DNA of 64,000 bases from Oligosphaera ethanolica (GTDB lineage Bacteria; Verrucomicrobiota; Lentisphaeria; Oligosphaerales; Oligosphaeraceae): NCBI RefSeq assembly GCF_030814695.1, contig NZ_JAUSVL010000001.1, positions 4,624,227 to 4,688,226 on the forward strand, written 5' to 3'. Both the position numbers and the translations under genes were made by a program. Below, in pieces: positions 34,231-42,641 of the stretch; positions within the stretch are counted from its first letter, which is position 1, and each line of letters begins with the position of its first letter. Under the pieces are notes generated by a model, which was not told where the DNA came from, made no database searches, and was given only the letters and a program-made list of their open reading frames with translations.

Positions 34231-35283
34231 ATGAACACACAAGCCAGGACATACCTCCAGCTATTGCGGTTGCTGTTGTTGCCGCTGATCATGCTGAGCA
34301 GCTGTAAGATCAATAAGGAGTATGATGAAATGGTGCCGCTGCCGGCCATAGCCGAGAAGGCGCCGCGTTCTGAACAGGAAGTGGTGGAACGGCAGAAGTT
34401 GCTGGAAGAGATTTACAACCAGCCCTATCCGGAATACCGCGTCAACCCTGGTGATGTCTACCGCGTGTCCGTCTATGGCTATCTGGATTTGGAAACCAAG
34501 GACGTGATGGTGTCCCCGGACGGCGAGTTATCGGTAACGCTGCTTGGCCCGGTAAAGATCGGCGGCATGACCTTGAAGGAGGCGACGGCAGAGTTGGAGC
34601 GTTGTTACCAGCATTATATCAAGTATCCGAAAGTCGCCATGTTCATCATCAGCATTGCCAGCCAGAGTGCGACGATTGCGGGCAAGGTGAACAACGCCGG
34701 CCTCTACCCGGTAAGCAAGGGATTTCGGCTGCGGGATTTGCTGGCGTCGGCTCGGGGTACGCCGACGGAGCTGTTCAACGGCCAGGGGTTCGAAGTCGCC
34801 GATTTCAGCACGTCCATTTATATCCGGGGTGATCGGGTCATACCTATTGATTTCGATCGCGCCTTTCAGACCGGCGATCCTTTGCACAATATCGAGGTCC
34901 ATCCTGGTGATTACGTGTATATTTCAAGCCGGGCGGACAAGCTGGTGAGCGTGCTGGGCGAAGTGCACCTGCCTTGTTTCATTGTTTGGTATGAAAACAT
35001 GGGGTTGATAGAGGCGATCACCAATGCCCGGGGGCTCAAGGATGAGTATTATCACGATGCGGTGGTGATTCGGCGTGGGGTTGAGGGCATCAACTTTTAT
35101 AAGGTCAATGTCGACGGCGTTTTTCGCGGCACGGTTGCCAATGCGTCCTTGCTGCCGGGTGACATCATTTACGTGCCAAAGGACAAGATGTCGGCCTACA
35201 ATGTTTTTGTGCGCAAACTCATGCCGACCGCACAGTTGATGAACGCCCTGCTCAGCCCGGTCATTTGGATGGACAATCGCTAG
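34231..35283 (+). CDS. Wza-like polysaccharide export lipoprotein
   Basis: A 350-residue outer-membrane polysaccharide export protein. The N-terminus MNTQARTYLQLLRLLLLPLIML ends in a lipobox LSSC (Cys near residue 23). The Poly_export domain is seen as YRVNPGDVYRVSVYGYLDLETKDVMVSPDGEL near residue 70, with SLBB-type beta-grasp repeats after it (ATIAGKVNNAGLYPV near 150 and VSVLGEVHLPCFIVW near 235), and a C-terminal VANASLLPGDIIYVP. Wza-type proteins form the octameric channel that meets the Wzc-type protein coded just upstream. ATG 34231 has a GAAGAAG ribosome site; a GTG four codons upstream is less likely. The 267-base gap before it contains no gene I trust. Confidence 0.92.
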   Translation: MNTQARTYLQLLRLLLLPLIMLSSCKINKEYDEMVPLPAIAEKAPRSEQEVVERQKLLEEIYNQPYPEYRVNPGDVYRVSVYGYLDLETKDVMVSPDGELSVTLLGPVKIGGMTLKEATAELERCYQHYIKYPKVAMFIISIASQSATIAGKVNNAGLYPVSKGFRLRDLLASARGTPTELFNGQGFEVADFSTSIYIRGDRVIPIDFDRAFQTGDPLHNIEVHPGDYVYISSRADKLVSVLGEVHLPCFIVWYENMGLIEAITNARGLKDEYYHDAVVIRRGVEGINFYKVNVDGVFRGTVANASLLPGDIIYVPKDKMSAYNVFVRKLMPTAQLMNALLSPVIWMDNR

Positions 35284-35458
35284 CGAGAGCAGGAACAATT
35301 GCCGTTGCGTGACGCTTGTTCTACTTTCATCTGGTCATGATGACGCTGATCCACATGGCCGGCCGGCGGACACGAAGGGGGTAGGGCCTGATCCAGCGGT
35401 CAATGCATATCCGGAAGATGGGTACAACGGCGGCGACAGGAGACGAACGCAACTGCAC

Positions 35459-36898
35459 ATGGAGAGCCTCAAATACATCCTGTTTGGCATTGCGCTGTTT
35501 GCAGGCGTGCCGGTCTTGGCTGGGCTGGCGTATGTCAAACGCTTTGTTCTGCGTTGGCTCGTCTTTACCGCCGTCTTCCTGAGCCATGAAAACTTTCGCC
35601 TGTCGCTGAATTTTTTTCCAGCGGAGACCTACCGGGGCACCGCTCGCGGCATGGAAATTACCGTTGCGGACATGCTGCTGTGGTCGCTTATGTTAGCGCT
35701 GCTCTTGATTTACCGCCAGCGTTTCCGGTTCTTGCCGCGCGGGGGCTGGCTCTATCTGTTGTATTTTTTCTGGTGTTCGCTGTCGCTCAGCAACGCTGTT
35801 AATCAGCTGTATTCCATTTTCGAGTTATGGAAGATGCTGATGATGTGGATATGCTTCCTGGTGATTGCCAACTATCTATATTTCACCCGCGATATCGAGC
35901 CCATACTGAAGGGCATTGGCGCGGTGGTGATGTGGGCTTTCGTGGTGGTCATCAATCAGAAGTATTTGCAGGGCCGTTTTCAGACGCCGGGCATTTTTGC
36001 CCACCAGAACACCGCCGGGATGTACATGGGGATGATTGGACCCTTATTTCTGACTCGTTGGCTTGAGGAACGCAACACCTTGTGGGACAGCGTGTTTTAC
36101 GCCACGGCTTTTGTGTTTAGCGGTGCCATCGCCTTCTTCACCTTTTCCCGCGGGGCGATGTTGTTTTACCCCATTGGCTGTGCGGTGGCGCTACTGTTGT
36201 CGTTGGGGCACCGGATATGCAAACGAAAAGTGTTGATCGTGTTGTTCATTGGCACTTGTGCCACGTTGGGGTTGCTGAAGATGGCGCCGCGGATAATTGC
36301 CCGCTTTGAGCGGGCGCCGGAATCATCCAAACTGACGCGACTGCGTTTGGCCAAAGCGGCGATCAACATGGCCAACGACAAGAAGTTCGTCGGGGTGGGC
36401 ATTAACAACTGGGGGATCAAGATCAATCCGCCTTTTACTTACGCCGAGTACCGAGAGGAACTCAACTACGACGAAGATTTCAAGGACGGCCTGGTTGAAA
36501 CCATCTACCTGATGACCGCTGCTGAGTGCGGCTGGGTTGGTCTGGGTTTCCTGATTCTGTGTTTTGGCGGTTTCTGGTTCATCAATGTGGTGAATTGGTT
36601 CCGGACTTATCGAACAAACATCAACTACCTGGCGGCCGGCATTTGCGGTGGACTTTTGTCGGTGTATGGGCAGTCCATGCTGGAGTGGGTGTTGAAGCAG
36701 TCGCCAACGTTTTATGAACTCATGATGATCTTTGCCATTATCTCTGCAGTGAGCATGATCATGTCAGTGATTGGCGGGGAAATACCCTTGTCGGAGCCGC
36801 TGCCGGGGCAGGTTCGCCCTCTTCGCGGCGAGCGCACCAGGCCGTCGACTCCGCCACGTTCTCGTCCCGCGCAGTCCCCGCAGGGGTCTGGGCATTGA
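35459..36898 (+). CDS. O-antigen ligase/Wzy-like polymerase
   Basis: A 479-residue integral membrane protein with about eleven helices. The large periplasmic loop sits near residues 280-360, with conserved-looking FTFSRGAMLFYPIG before it and the motif FVGVGINNWGIKINPP inside, a form of the VGxGxGNF motif seen in Wzy_C/WaaL proteins. The C-terminal 35 residues are Arg/Pro-rich and soluble. Together with the phosphoglycosyl transferase, chain-length protein and Wza it would polymerise lipid-linked repeat units in the periplasm. The start at MESLKYILFGIALF has a distant AGGAG; longer in-frame starts exist but add a non-hydrophobic leader. No flippase (Wzx) is in the window. Confidence 0.85.
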   Translation: MESLKYILFGIALFAGVPVLAGLAYVKRFVLRWLVFTAVFLSHENFRLSLNFFPAETYRGTARGMEITVADMLLWSLMLALLLIYRQRFRFLPRGGWLYLLYFFWCSLSLSNAVNQLYSIFELWKMLMMWICFLVIANYLYFTRDIEPILKGIGAVVMWAFVVVINQKYLQGRFQTPGIFAHQNTAGMYMGMIGPLFLTRWLEERNTLWDSVFYATAFVFSGAIAFFTFSRGAMLFYPIGCAVALLLSLGHRICKRKVLIVLFIGTCATLGLLKMAPRIIARFERAPESSKLTRLRLAKAAINMANDKKFVGVGINNWGIKINPPFTYAEYREELNYDEDFKDGLVETIYLMTAAECGWVGLGFLILCFGGFWFINVVNWFRTYRTNINYLAAGICGGLLSVYGQSMLEWVLKQSPTFYELMMIFAIISAVSMIMSVIGGEIPLSEPLPGQVRPLRGERTRPSTPPRSRPAQSPQGSGH

Positions 36899-36979
36899 CG
36901 GGAAAAAGCAGCGGCAAGGTTTGGTGATGGGCGGGCAGCTAACCTCACATACGTGTTGATCTGAAGGTACGGTGACAGC

Positions 36980-38176
36980 ATGAAGATACTCTTGGGGGGC
37001 ATTCCCCTCGGCTGTGATAATATTGGCGACGAAGCCATTATCGCCTGCGTGGCGGCGATATTCCGCCGGGTCTTGCCACAGGCTGAACTGACTGTGAGTA
37101 CGGCTCAGCCGGAGGAAACGGCTCGGAAGCTCCAGTTGCGATGTGTCATGCTCTACGGATTTGGTGCGGATGCCAAGTGCCGGGCCTTTCGCCGCGATAT
37201 TGGTGATTACGACTGCTATGTCTGGGCAGGGGCCACGGGGTTGTCGGACTACCCGGCTACTGGCGCGCGGATGCTGGAGATCGCCCAAGCGGCAGGCGTG
37301 AAGACGCTGCTGTGGAACGTGGGGATGAATAGCGTGCTCAACCCGGCCTTCTTCGAGGTGCGCGGCAAAAAGAGGCTGCTGTTGCGCGCGCTTAGTCGTT
37401 GCAGTTTTGAGACTTTTGATGCCGTGCGCTATTATGAAAAAGTGTTGGATCGTCGGATGCGACAACAGCTCTGTCAGGTTTTGGCGAAGTGTGCTGCAGT
37501 CATCGTTCGCGATCAGCAATCACGGGATGAATTGTGCCGGTCGGGCTATCCGGCAGCGGTGGTTGGAGCGGACAGCGCTTTGCTCCTGCCGACTGCCCCG
37601 GAGGAGGCAGTGCCGCCGGAGTTGAGTGTCCTGGCTGATCGCTGCTTGATTGGCGTGTGCATTTCAGCACAGTCGCCGTTGCGTGATCCGAAACGCTTGC
37701 AGGCTTGTCTGGATGACATGTTGGCTGAACCGGGCCGGCAGGTGCTGTTCATACCGATGAATCCGGTCACAGACCACGCCTGGATGGCTGATTTTCGTCG
37801 TGGCATGGCCCGCTGCGAACAAACGACTTTGTTGACGGGACAGGACGATCCGGCGGTAGTGCAGCTGATAGCGAGCCGTTGCGCCGTGATTATCAGCAGC
37901 AGGCTGCATTTACTGATCCTGGCGTCGAATGTGGGCACGCCAGTGATCGGCATTGCCCGCGGCAGCAAGATTGACAATTTTCTGGCGGCGTTGGGGCGGC
38001 GCTCGGTTGGCAATGTGAACGACTGCGATGTGACGCGGCTGCGCGCCGATGTCGAGGAGCTGCTGGCTTCACCAGACGAGTTTCGCCGGGCAAACGAACG
38101 CTGTCGGGCGGAGTGGCTGGCGCGTTTGGCGGCGGCGGAGCAATGCCTGCGGGCGACTCTGGGGCGCGGCGACTGA
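36980..38176 (+). CDS. Polysaccharide pyruvyl transferase (CsaB-like)
   Basis: A 398-residue member of the polysaccharide pyruvyl transferase family, which uses phosphoenolpyruvate to add ketal pyruvate to a sugar of a surface polymer. The N-terminal MKILLGGIPLGCDNIGDEAIIACV is the family opening (GNxGDE-type motif). The second half holds VGADSALLLP near residue 195 and the end block ISSRLHLLILASNVGTPVIGIARGSKI near 312, the SxRLH motif that marks the family. Pyruvylation gives the polymer negative charge or anchoring sites. It is the last gene of the plus-strand run, ending 18 bases from the convergent tsaE. Confidence 0.9.
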   Translation: MKILLGGIPLGCDNIGDEAIIACVAAIFRRVLPQAELTVSTAQPEETARKLQLRCVMLYGFGADAKCRAFRRDIGDYDCYVWAGATGLSDYPATGARMLEIAQAAGVKTLLWNVGMNSVLNPAFFEVRGKKRLLLRALSRCSFETFDAVRYYEKVLDRRMRQQLCQVLAKCAAVIVRDQQSRDELCRSGYPAAVVGADSALLLPTAPEEAVPPELSVLADRCLIGVCISAQSPLRDPKRLQACLDDMLAEPGRQVLFIPMNPVTDHAWMADFRRGMARCEQTTLLTGQDDPAVVQLIASRCAVIISSRLHLLILASNVGTPVIGIARGSKIDNFLAALGRRSVGNVNDCDVTRLRADVEELLASPDEFRRANERCRAEWLARLAAAEQCLRATLGRGD

Positions 38177-38194
38177 GCCCGGGCTGCGCGTGCG

Positions 38195-38689
38195 TTAGGC
38201 GTCCGCGAGTTGGCTGATGCCGGCAGGCAGGCCCGTGGCGAGCAGTTGCCGCCCGATGTGGTCGGGAAGAACTATTTCTCGCTGCGATTCGCCGACATGG
38301 GTGAGAGTGATGGCGATGGTGGCTGTTGGCGCCAGGAGGGCGGCGATGCGCTCCGGCCATTCTACCAAGGTAATGGCGTTGGTGGCATACAGGAACTCCT
38401 CAATGCCGAAGGCCAGCGCGGCTTGTTCATCGCTGATGCGGTACATATCTAAGTGGTAGAACCACTGGCCATTCGGCCGGCGGTATTCCTGGACGACGGT
38501 GAAAGTCGGGCTGGTAACGGGTTCTGCGATGCCCAGGCCACGAGCAACGCCGCGGCTGAGGACGGTCTTGCCCGCGCCGAGATCGCCATAGAGGGCGACG
38601 ACGCTGGCGGGCGGCAGGCATGCGGCCAGCATGCGGCCGAGGGTTAGGGTGGCGTCGTCCTGTTTGCTGAGGAGGCGCATATCGGTCAT
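38195..38689 (-). CDS. tsaE: tRNA threonylcarbamoyladenosine biosynthesis ATPase
   Basis: A 164-residue TsaE, the ATPase partner of TsaB-TsaD in making t6A37 on tRNA. The P-loop GDLGAGKTVLSRG has Lys41; SPTFTVVQEY near residue 65, the Walker B-like FYHLDMYRI near 80 and IEEFLYATNAITLVEWPERI near 98 are all family marks. The start ATG overlaps the stop of thiL by four bases (38686-38689), so it is coupled to it. About ten residues longer than E. coli TsaE because of the C-terminal tail. Confidence 0.95.
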   Translation of the reverse strand: MTDMRLLSKQDDATLTLGRMLAACLPPASVVALYGDLGAGKTVLSRGVARGLGIAEPVTSPTFTVVQEYRRPNGQWFYHLDMYRISDEQAALAFGIEEFLYATNAITLVEWPERIAALLAPTATIAITLTHVGESQREIVLPDHIGRQLLATGLPAGISQLADA

Positions 38690-39603
38690 TCTCCGGCAGG
38701 TGGTGGTGAGAGGTGGTCCCAGCCGCGGGCAGCAAGAGTATTGCCTTGCTGGTCGCGGAGCAGACCGCTGTTGTCGAAGGTTCCCAGGCGGGTCAGTGGG
38801 GTGTTGGCAAAGGGCCAGCGTTGTTGCAGTTCGGCGATTTTGTCTGGTGCCACGGCGAAAATGAGTTCGAAATCCTCGCCCTCGCTGCAGGCCTGGGCGA
38901 TACTGGTGGCGGCACTGCGGCGAGGAACGGCAGTGAGGTCGATGCAGGCGCCGCAGTGGGACATGCTGCAGATGCGGGACAGGTCGAGCAACAGACCGTC
39001 GCTGACATCCATCATGGCCTTGGCCAGGCCCTGCTGGGCGAGCCAGCGGCCTTCGGCACAGCGGGGGCTGAAATGCAGGTGGTGCCCGCTAGCGAAGGAA
39101 TTGCCAAAGGTGCCGGTGGCGAAAAGTGCATCGCCGGCAAGGGCGCCGCCGCGGGTGATGACCTCGTTTGCAGGAACTTCGCCAAGAATGGTGAGGCTAG
39201 CGACATCGTCCAGGCTGGTGCTGGCCAAGTCGCCGCCGATCATCTGCAGCTGGAAGTCGCGCGCGGCGTCAACGATGCCGCCATAAAATTCCTTGAGCCA
39301 TGCTTCTGGGCAGCCCTGGTGGAAGGCGCCGGCGAGGAGACAGAACAGAGGGGTGCCGCCCATGGCGGCAACATCGCTGACATTGCGGGCGAGGAGTTTG
39401 CGGCCCGCGAGGGCTGGAGGGGTGGCGTCGGGCCCTTGGTCAACATAATGACGGCCGCCGACGACCTGGTCGACGGCGACGAGCAGCAGCTTGTCATCAT
39501 GCCAGCGGATGGCGGCGCAGTCATCGCCGGGGGGGATAACGACGTCTTTGCCTGCTGCCGGCAGGCGTTGAAAGAGCCATTGGAAGAAGCTGTCTTCAGT
39601 CAT
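38686..39603 (-). CDS. thiL: Thiamine-monophosphate kinase
   Basis: A 305-residue ThiL, which phosphorylates thiamine monophosphate to the active diphosphate. Family features are the N-terminal FFQWLF, VIPPGDDCAAI near residue 24, ARNVSDVAAMGGTPLF near 75, MIGGDLASTS near 118, MMDVSDGLLLDL near 195 and the C-terminal EGEDFELIFAV. All aspartates of the ATP and magnesium site appear to be present. Its start overlaps the end of the metF-like gene by eight bases and its stop overlaps tsaE, giving a tight three-gene operon. Confidence 0.94.
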   Translation of the reverse strand: MTEDSFFQWLFQRLPAAGKDVVIPPGDDCAAIRWHDDKLLLVAVDQVVGGRHYVDQGPDATPPALAGRKLLARNVSDVAAMGGTPLFCLLAGAFHQGCPEAWLKEFYGGIVDAARDFQLQMIGGDLASTSLDDVASLTILGEVPANEVITRGGALAGDALFATGTFGNSFASGHHLHFSPRCAEGRWLAQQGLAKAMMDVSDGLLLDLSRICSMSHCGACIDLTAVPRRSAATSIAQACSEGEDFELIFAVAPDKIAELQQRWPFANTPLTRLGTFDNSGLLRDQQGNTLAARGWDHLSPPPAGE

Positions 39604-40969
39604 TCTCAGGCAGTCCTTCTTCGAGGCGCTGAATGGCGTTATGGCTGGCCAGGAGCCTCAATACGCGCTGGAAGAAGCATGGTTGATGTCCTGCTTCACA
39701 GAAGCCGTCGCATTGCGAGCCGCCACAGGGGCCGTAGCGGAGTTGTTTGGGGCAAGCCGTTTCGTATGGCAGGCCGAAGCAGCCGTTGTCGCGCCTACCC
39801 CATTTAGCCATGAAAAAGCGCCATTGATCGGCAAAGTCAGGCTTTTCGAGGAACTGGCCGAGGAAACGGTCTTCGGGGACATAGTCCCGGCGTTGTGGGT
39901 TGAGTAGTTGTCGGAAAAGATAGTGGGGTGGTCCGGCGTTATGTTCAGTCGGTGCCGGGGCGAAGGAAATGGCGCCGTGGAGGTCCTGCCATTGCTTGAG
40001 CCATGACGGGTAGTTATCGCAGGTGGCGGTCAATTCGCGGCAATGGGCGGCGAGTTGCGCGAGGGTTTTCGGGTCCCGGCAGCCAGCTATTTGGACGCCG
40101 CTGTAGCCGAGGACGCGATAGCCAATGATTTGCAGGGCGCAGCGATGGATTTGGGCGGCGATGTAGTCACTGGGTTGCAGTGTCGCTTCGCGCATGATCT
40201 GCGCTGCGAGGGGCACGGGCAGCGTGATGCCGGGCTGGCGCCACTCGCCGAGCCGCAGCGCTTCTTCTCGTGAGAACATGATGACGCGAGCGATAATGGG
40301 CTCGTGCATTTCCCGCATTTGCATGAACCACTGCAGTTCCTGGCTTTTCTTCATATCCCAGCCGGCTTGGGCGACGAGGAAGGTCGCGCCGCTGCGCAGT
40401 TTGCGGAGCATCTTTGCATACTGGAGGCACTGGTCCTGAGCTGTGTACTTGTAGGGATTGACTACCGCGCCGAGACAGAGCTGGCGATTGAAGTCGTAGA
40501 GGGCACGCAAGGCCTCGGCGCTGTCCAGGAAGGGACGCGGCGTTGGCGGTGCCGGCGTTGTGTCAGCCGCCTGGGTGGGGAGGTCGCCAGTGACGGCAAG
40601 GACGTTGCGCAGGCCGCGGCCATGCGCCGCTGCGCAGATGGTCTTGGCGCGGTCAAGACTGCTGCCCATGCCGGATATAGTCAGGACGGCACTTTTATCA
40701 AAACTGCTGAGGAGGATTTGGGCGAATTCGGCCGGGTCGTGGCGTTGCTCATCAGGAATGCGGTCGGTTAGGGTGATGCCATTGATTTCATCCAAGGCGC
40801 TGGCCTGTTTGAGCAGTGGCTGGAGCACAGCCGCGGCGGAGTCGATGGGCTGGCTGGCGGCTGGCGTGGTCACTTCCAGGAGGGTTATGAAGTGACCCAG
40901 CTTGAATGCTTCGGCCAGGCGTTGATCGCCGTCGAAGCTCATGTCCAACTGCCGGTTTTGTTGCGCCAT
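39596..40969 (-). CDS. metF: Methylenetetrahydrofolate reductase with C-terminal Cys-rich domain
   Basis: About 457 residues. The N-terminal 290 residues are a MetF-type TIM barrel: FITLLEVTTP near residue 25, GITLTDRI near 62, VLAVTGDLP near 120, LCLGAVVNPYKY near 160 and FLVAQAGWD near 195. The C-terminal 150 residues end in CPKQLRYGPCGGSQCDGFCE, the Cys-rich MTHFR_C/MetV-type motif proposed to bind zinc; in acetogens MetV is often a separate subunit. The fused form may not use NADH directly. The start is uncertain: ATG 40969 (MAQQNRQ) or ATG 41026, which lies only about 31 bases after the predicted transcription start. First gene of the metF-thiL-tsaE operon. Confidence 0.88.
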   Translation of the reverse strand: MAQQNRQLDMSFDGDQRLAEAFKLGHFITLLEVTTPAASQPIDSAAAVLQPLLKQASALDEINGITLTDRIPDEQRHDPAEFAQILLSSFDKSAVLTISGMGSSLDRAKTICAAAHGRGLRNVLAVTGDLPTQAADTTPAPPTPRPFLDSAEALRALYDFNRQLCLGAVVNPYKYTAQDQCLQYAKMLRKLRSGATFLVAQAGWDMKKSQELQWFMQMREMHEPIIARVIMFSREEALRLGEWRQPGITLPVPLAAQIMREATLQPSDYIAAQIHRCALQIIGYRVLGYSGVQIAGCRDPKTLAQLAAHCRELTATCDNYPSWLKQWQDLHGAISFAPAPTEHNAGPPHYLFRQLLNPQRRDYVPEDRFLGQFLEKPDFADQWRFFMAKWGRRDNGCFGLPYETACPKQLRYGPCGGSQCDGFCEAGHQPCFFQRVLRLLASHNAIQRLEEGLPEND

Positions 40970-41063
40970 GGGGAACAAGATCCTTTCGTGCTGCCGGCAG
41001 ACGGCCGGCTTCTCTGTAGTGGCCATGTGCAGGTGGTAGTTTTCTGCTGGCCGCAGGCCTTAG

Positions 41064-41091
41064 AATATAGCCTCTTAGCCTATGCTGGCAA
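41064..41091 (-). promoter_or_regulatory. Promoter of metF-thiL-tsaE operon
   Basis: Minus strand: TTGCCA (41091-41086), 16 bases, TATATT (41069-41064); five of six matches in each box. A TAGCC-N11-GGCTA dyad overlaps the -35 box and the spacer. Confidence 0.6.
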
Positions 41092-41112
41092 GGCTAGCAG
41101 TACTGTCAGCGC

Positions 41113-41760
41113 GTAATCGGTCGTAAGCGGTCAGTGTACACCCCGGCGCTTCGCTGGGACAATTTGCAGGAAACCCACGGCCCGCCGCCGCCCAACCATC
41201 CGACCTTGATTTCCGCCGACCTTTGCGGCAGCGGAGTCATAGCGGGCCCAGAGTAGCAGCGGCTTCCAGCCGCTGTGTGCACGGCTCGTGCGGCGGGGGA
41301 GACGGGCCGGGTACGGTCGGCGTGGATGACGAGGACGGTTTAATGAGCCGTCTTGTCGGAGTGGGCGAGACGCCCACTCCACGGCCGCGAGACGACATCG
41401 GTCAGTAACCATCCCGGAGGGGAAAGCACCGGGGACAATTTGCAGGAAACCCACGGCCAGTCGCCGCCCAGTCATTCGAACTTGATTTCCGCCGACCTTT
41501 GCGGCAGCGGAGTCATAGCGGGCCCAGAGTAGCAGCGGCTTCCAGCCGCTGTGTGCACGGCTCGTGCGGCGGGGGAGACGGGCCGGGTACGGTCGGCGTG
41601 GATGACGAGGACGGTTTAATGAGCCGTCTTGTCGGAGTGGGCGAGACGCCCACTCCACGGCCGCGAGACGACATCGGTCAGTCCGCACCACGGCCGGGAG
41701 ACGGGCGCGCATTGGCGCCGGCAGCTCAGCTGCGTCTGGCATCAACGAGTGATGCATTAC
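41113..41760. repeat. Compound repeat island 2 with tandem 251-base unit
   Basis: Non-coding island between metF and the AraC gene. It opens with GTAATCGGTC and a GGTCAGTGTACACCCCGG string, as in island 1. A 251-base unit occurs twice with a 25-base spacer (41156-41406 and 41432-41682, period 276). Each unit starts with the 77-base element of island 1 (41156-41232 and 41432-41508), followed by hairpins CAGCGGCT-TCC-AGCCGCTG (41257-41275) and GGAGTGGGCG-AGA-CGCCCACTCC (41358-41380, second copy 41634-41656). Beyond the 77-base element, which differs at several positions, the two units read almost identical, so the duplication is recent. Frames of 61 codons repeat inside it, but only as a result of the duplication. 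Confidence 0.92.
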
Positions 41761-41771
41761 TGGGCAAGTCC

Positions 41772-42629
41772 TCAGGTATGTGCGGGCGGTCGTTTGCAGG
41801 ACATGCTGCTTGGGCTGCAGCCGAAGTGGCGCTTGAAGACCTTTGAGAAATAGCCGCTATCCTCGTAGCCAACGGCGTCGGCGATTTCCGAGACGTTCAT
41901 ACGGCCGTCGAGCAGCAGTGTTTTGGCCTGGTTCATGCGGACCATGGTGAGATATTCGGAGAGGGAGAAACCGCTTTCGCTGTTGAACACGCGTGAGAGG
42001 AAGAATGGGCTGACGGAGAGGAACTCGGCGAGCATTTCCAGCGACAGCGGTTGGGCATAATGCTTGCTGATGTAGTTTTTAACTTCTTTGATCAGCCATT
42101 GGTTGCGTTTTTGGCGGTTTTGTTGCTGTTCGCGAATGGCTGGCGCGGCCTGGTTGAGCGCCAGGTATTTGAGGACGAGCAGAAGTACGGCATGAAAGCG
42201 AGCTTGGCTCAAGAGTTGGTCGTAGTCCGTTTCGGCCTGGTTGTCGTTGTAGAGCAGGTCAAGTTGCAGGCGGAGGTCCGCCCGTTGGGTTTCGGTCAGT
42301 TTGCTGACGACGGGTCCGCCGACGGCCTTGTAGAAGGCGTCGGCGGCCTGCGGCCAGTCGAAGGAGGCCATATAGACCTCGAATTCGCCGCTGCTGTCGA
42401 ACTGGTCGCAGTGAAGAGTTTCTGCCGGAACGAGCACAAGGTCGCCCGGGCCGGCGTGAAAATGGCTTTTTTCGAAGTGCAATTCCAGGCGACCGTGGCG
42501 GATGAAGTGGAATTCCCAGTGTGCATTGACGTGGAAACGCTTGCGCCAGATGTCATCAAAGAGACAGATCCCGAAGGATCGCAGGGTTGGTATGACGGCA
42601 AGGGGGTCAGTCATGAGGCGGGATTCCAT
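41772..42629 (-). CDS. AraC-family transcriptional regulator
   Basis: A 285-residue AraC/XylS regulator. Residues 30-110 are a cupin-type sensor (FHVNAHWEFHFIRHGRLELHF, PGDLVLVPAETLHCDQF). The last 100 residues hold the two helix-turn-helix motifs LEMLAEFLSVSPFFLSRVFN and VSEIADAVGYEDSGYFSKVFKRHFG, the latter being the strong AraC signature. The start may be this ATG or MTDPLAVI at 42614; neither has a strong ribosome site. It begins 12 bases after the sialidase stop, so it is in the same operon and probably senses a product of that enzyme or a host sugar. Confidence 0.92.
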   Translation of the reverse strand: MESRLMTDPLAVIPTLRSFGICLFDDIWRKRFHVNAHWEFHFIRHGRLELHFEKSHFHAGPGDLVLVPAETLHCDQFDSSGEFEVYMASFDWPQAADAFYKAVGGPVVSKLTETQRADLRLQLDLLYNDNQAETDYDQLLSQARFHAVLLLVLKYLALNQAAPAIREQQQNRQKRNQWLIKEVKNYISKHYAQPLSLEMLAEFLSVSPFFLSRVFNSESGFSLSEYLTMVRMNQAKTLLLDGRMNVSEIADAVGYEDSGYFSKVFKRHFGCSPSSMSCKRPPAHT

Positions 42630-42641
42630 TGCGTGAGCGGA

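Noticed and set aside
34038..34307. 89-codon frame beginning MAMKKWCCYGCRLG with a lipobox-like LVGC before the Wza gene
   Set aside because: It runs into the Wza coding region in another frame, has a very Arg/Cys-rich composition and no good ribosome site; more likely chance.
41064..41100. TAGCC-N11-GGCTA dyad at the metF promoter as a second site for the metal regulator
   Set aside because: Half-sites are only partly like the GCTAA/TTAGC pair and the spacing differs; could be chance.
41156..41682. CRISPR-like spaced repeats
   Set aside because: Only two copies of a 251-base unit with a 25-base spacer and no cas genes; a tandem duplication, not an array.
41131..41757. 208-codon minus-strand frame across repeat island 2
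   Set aside because: It merely reads through the tandem repeat; the same peptides repeat because the DNA does, and differences between copies change amino acids freely.
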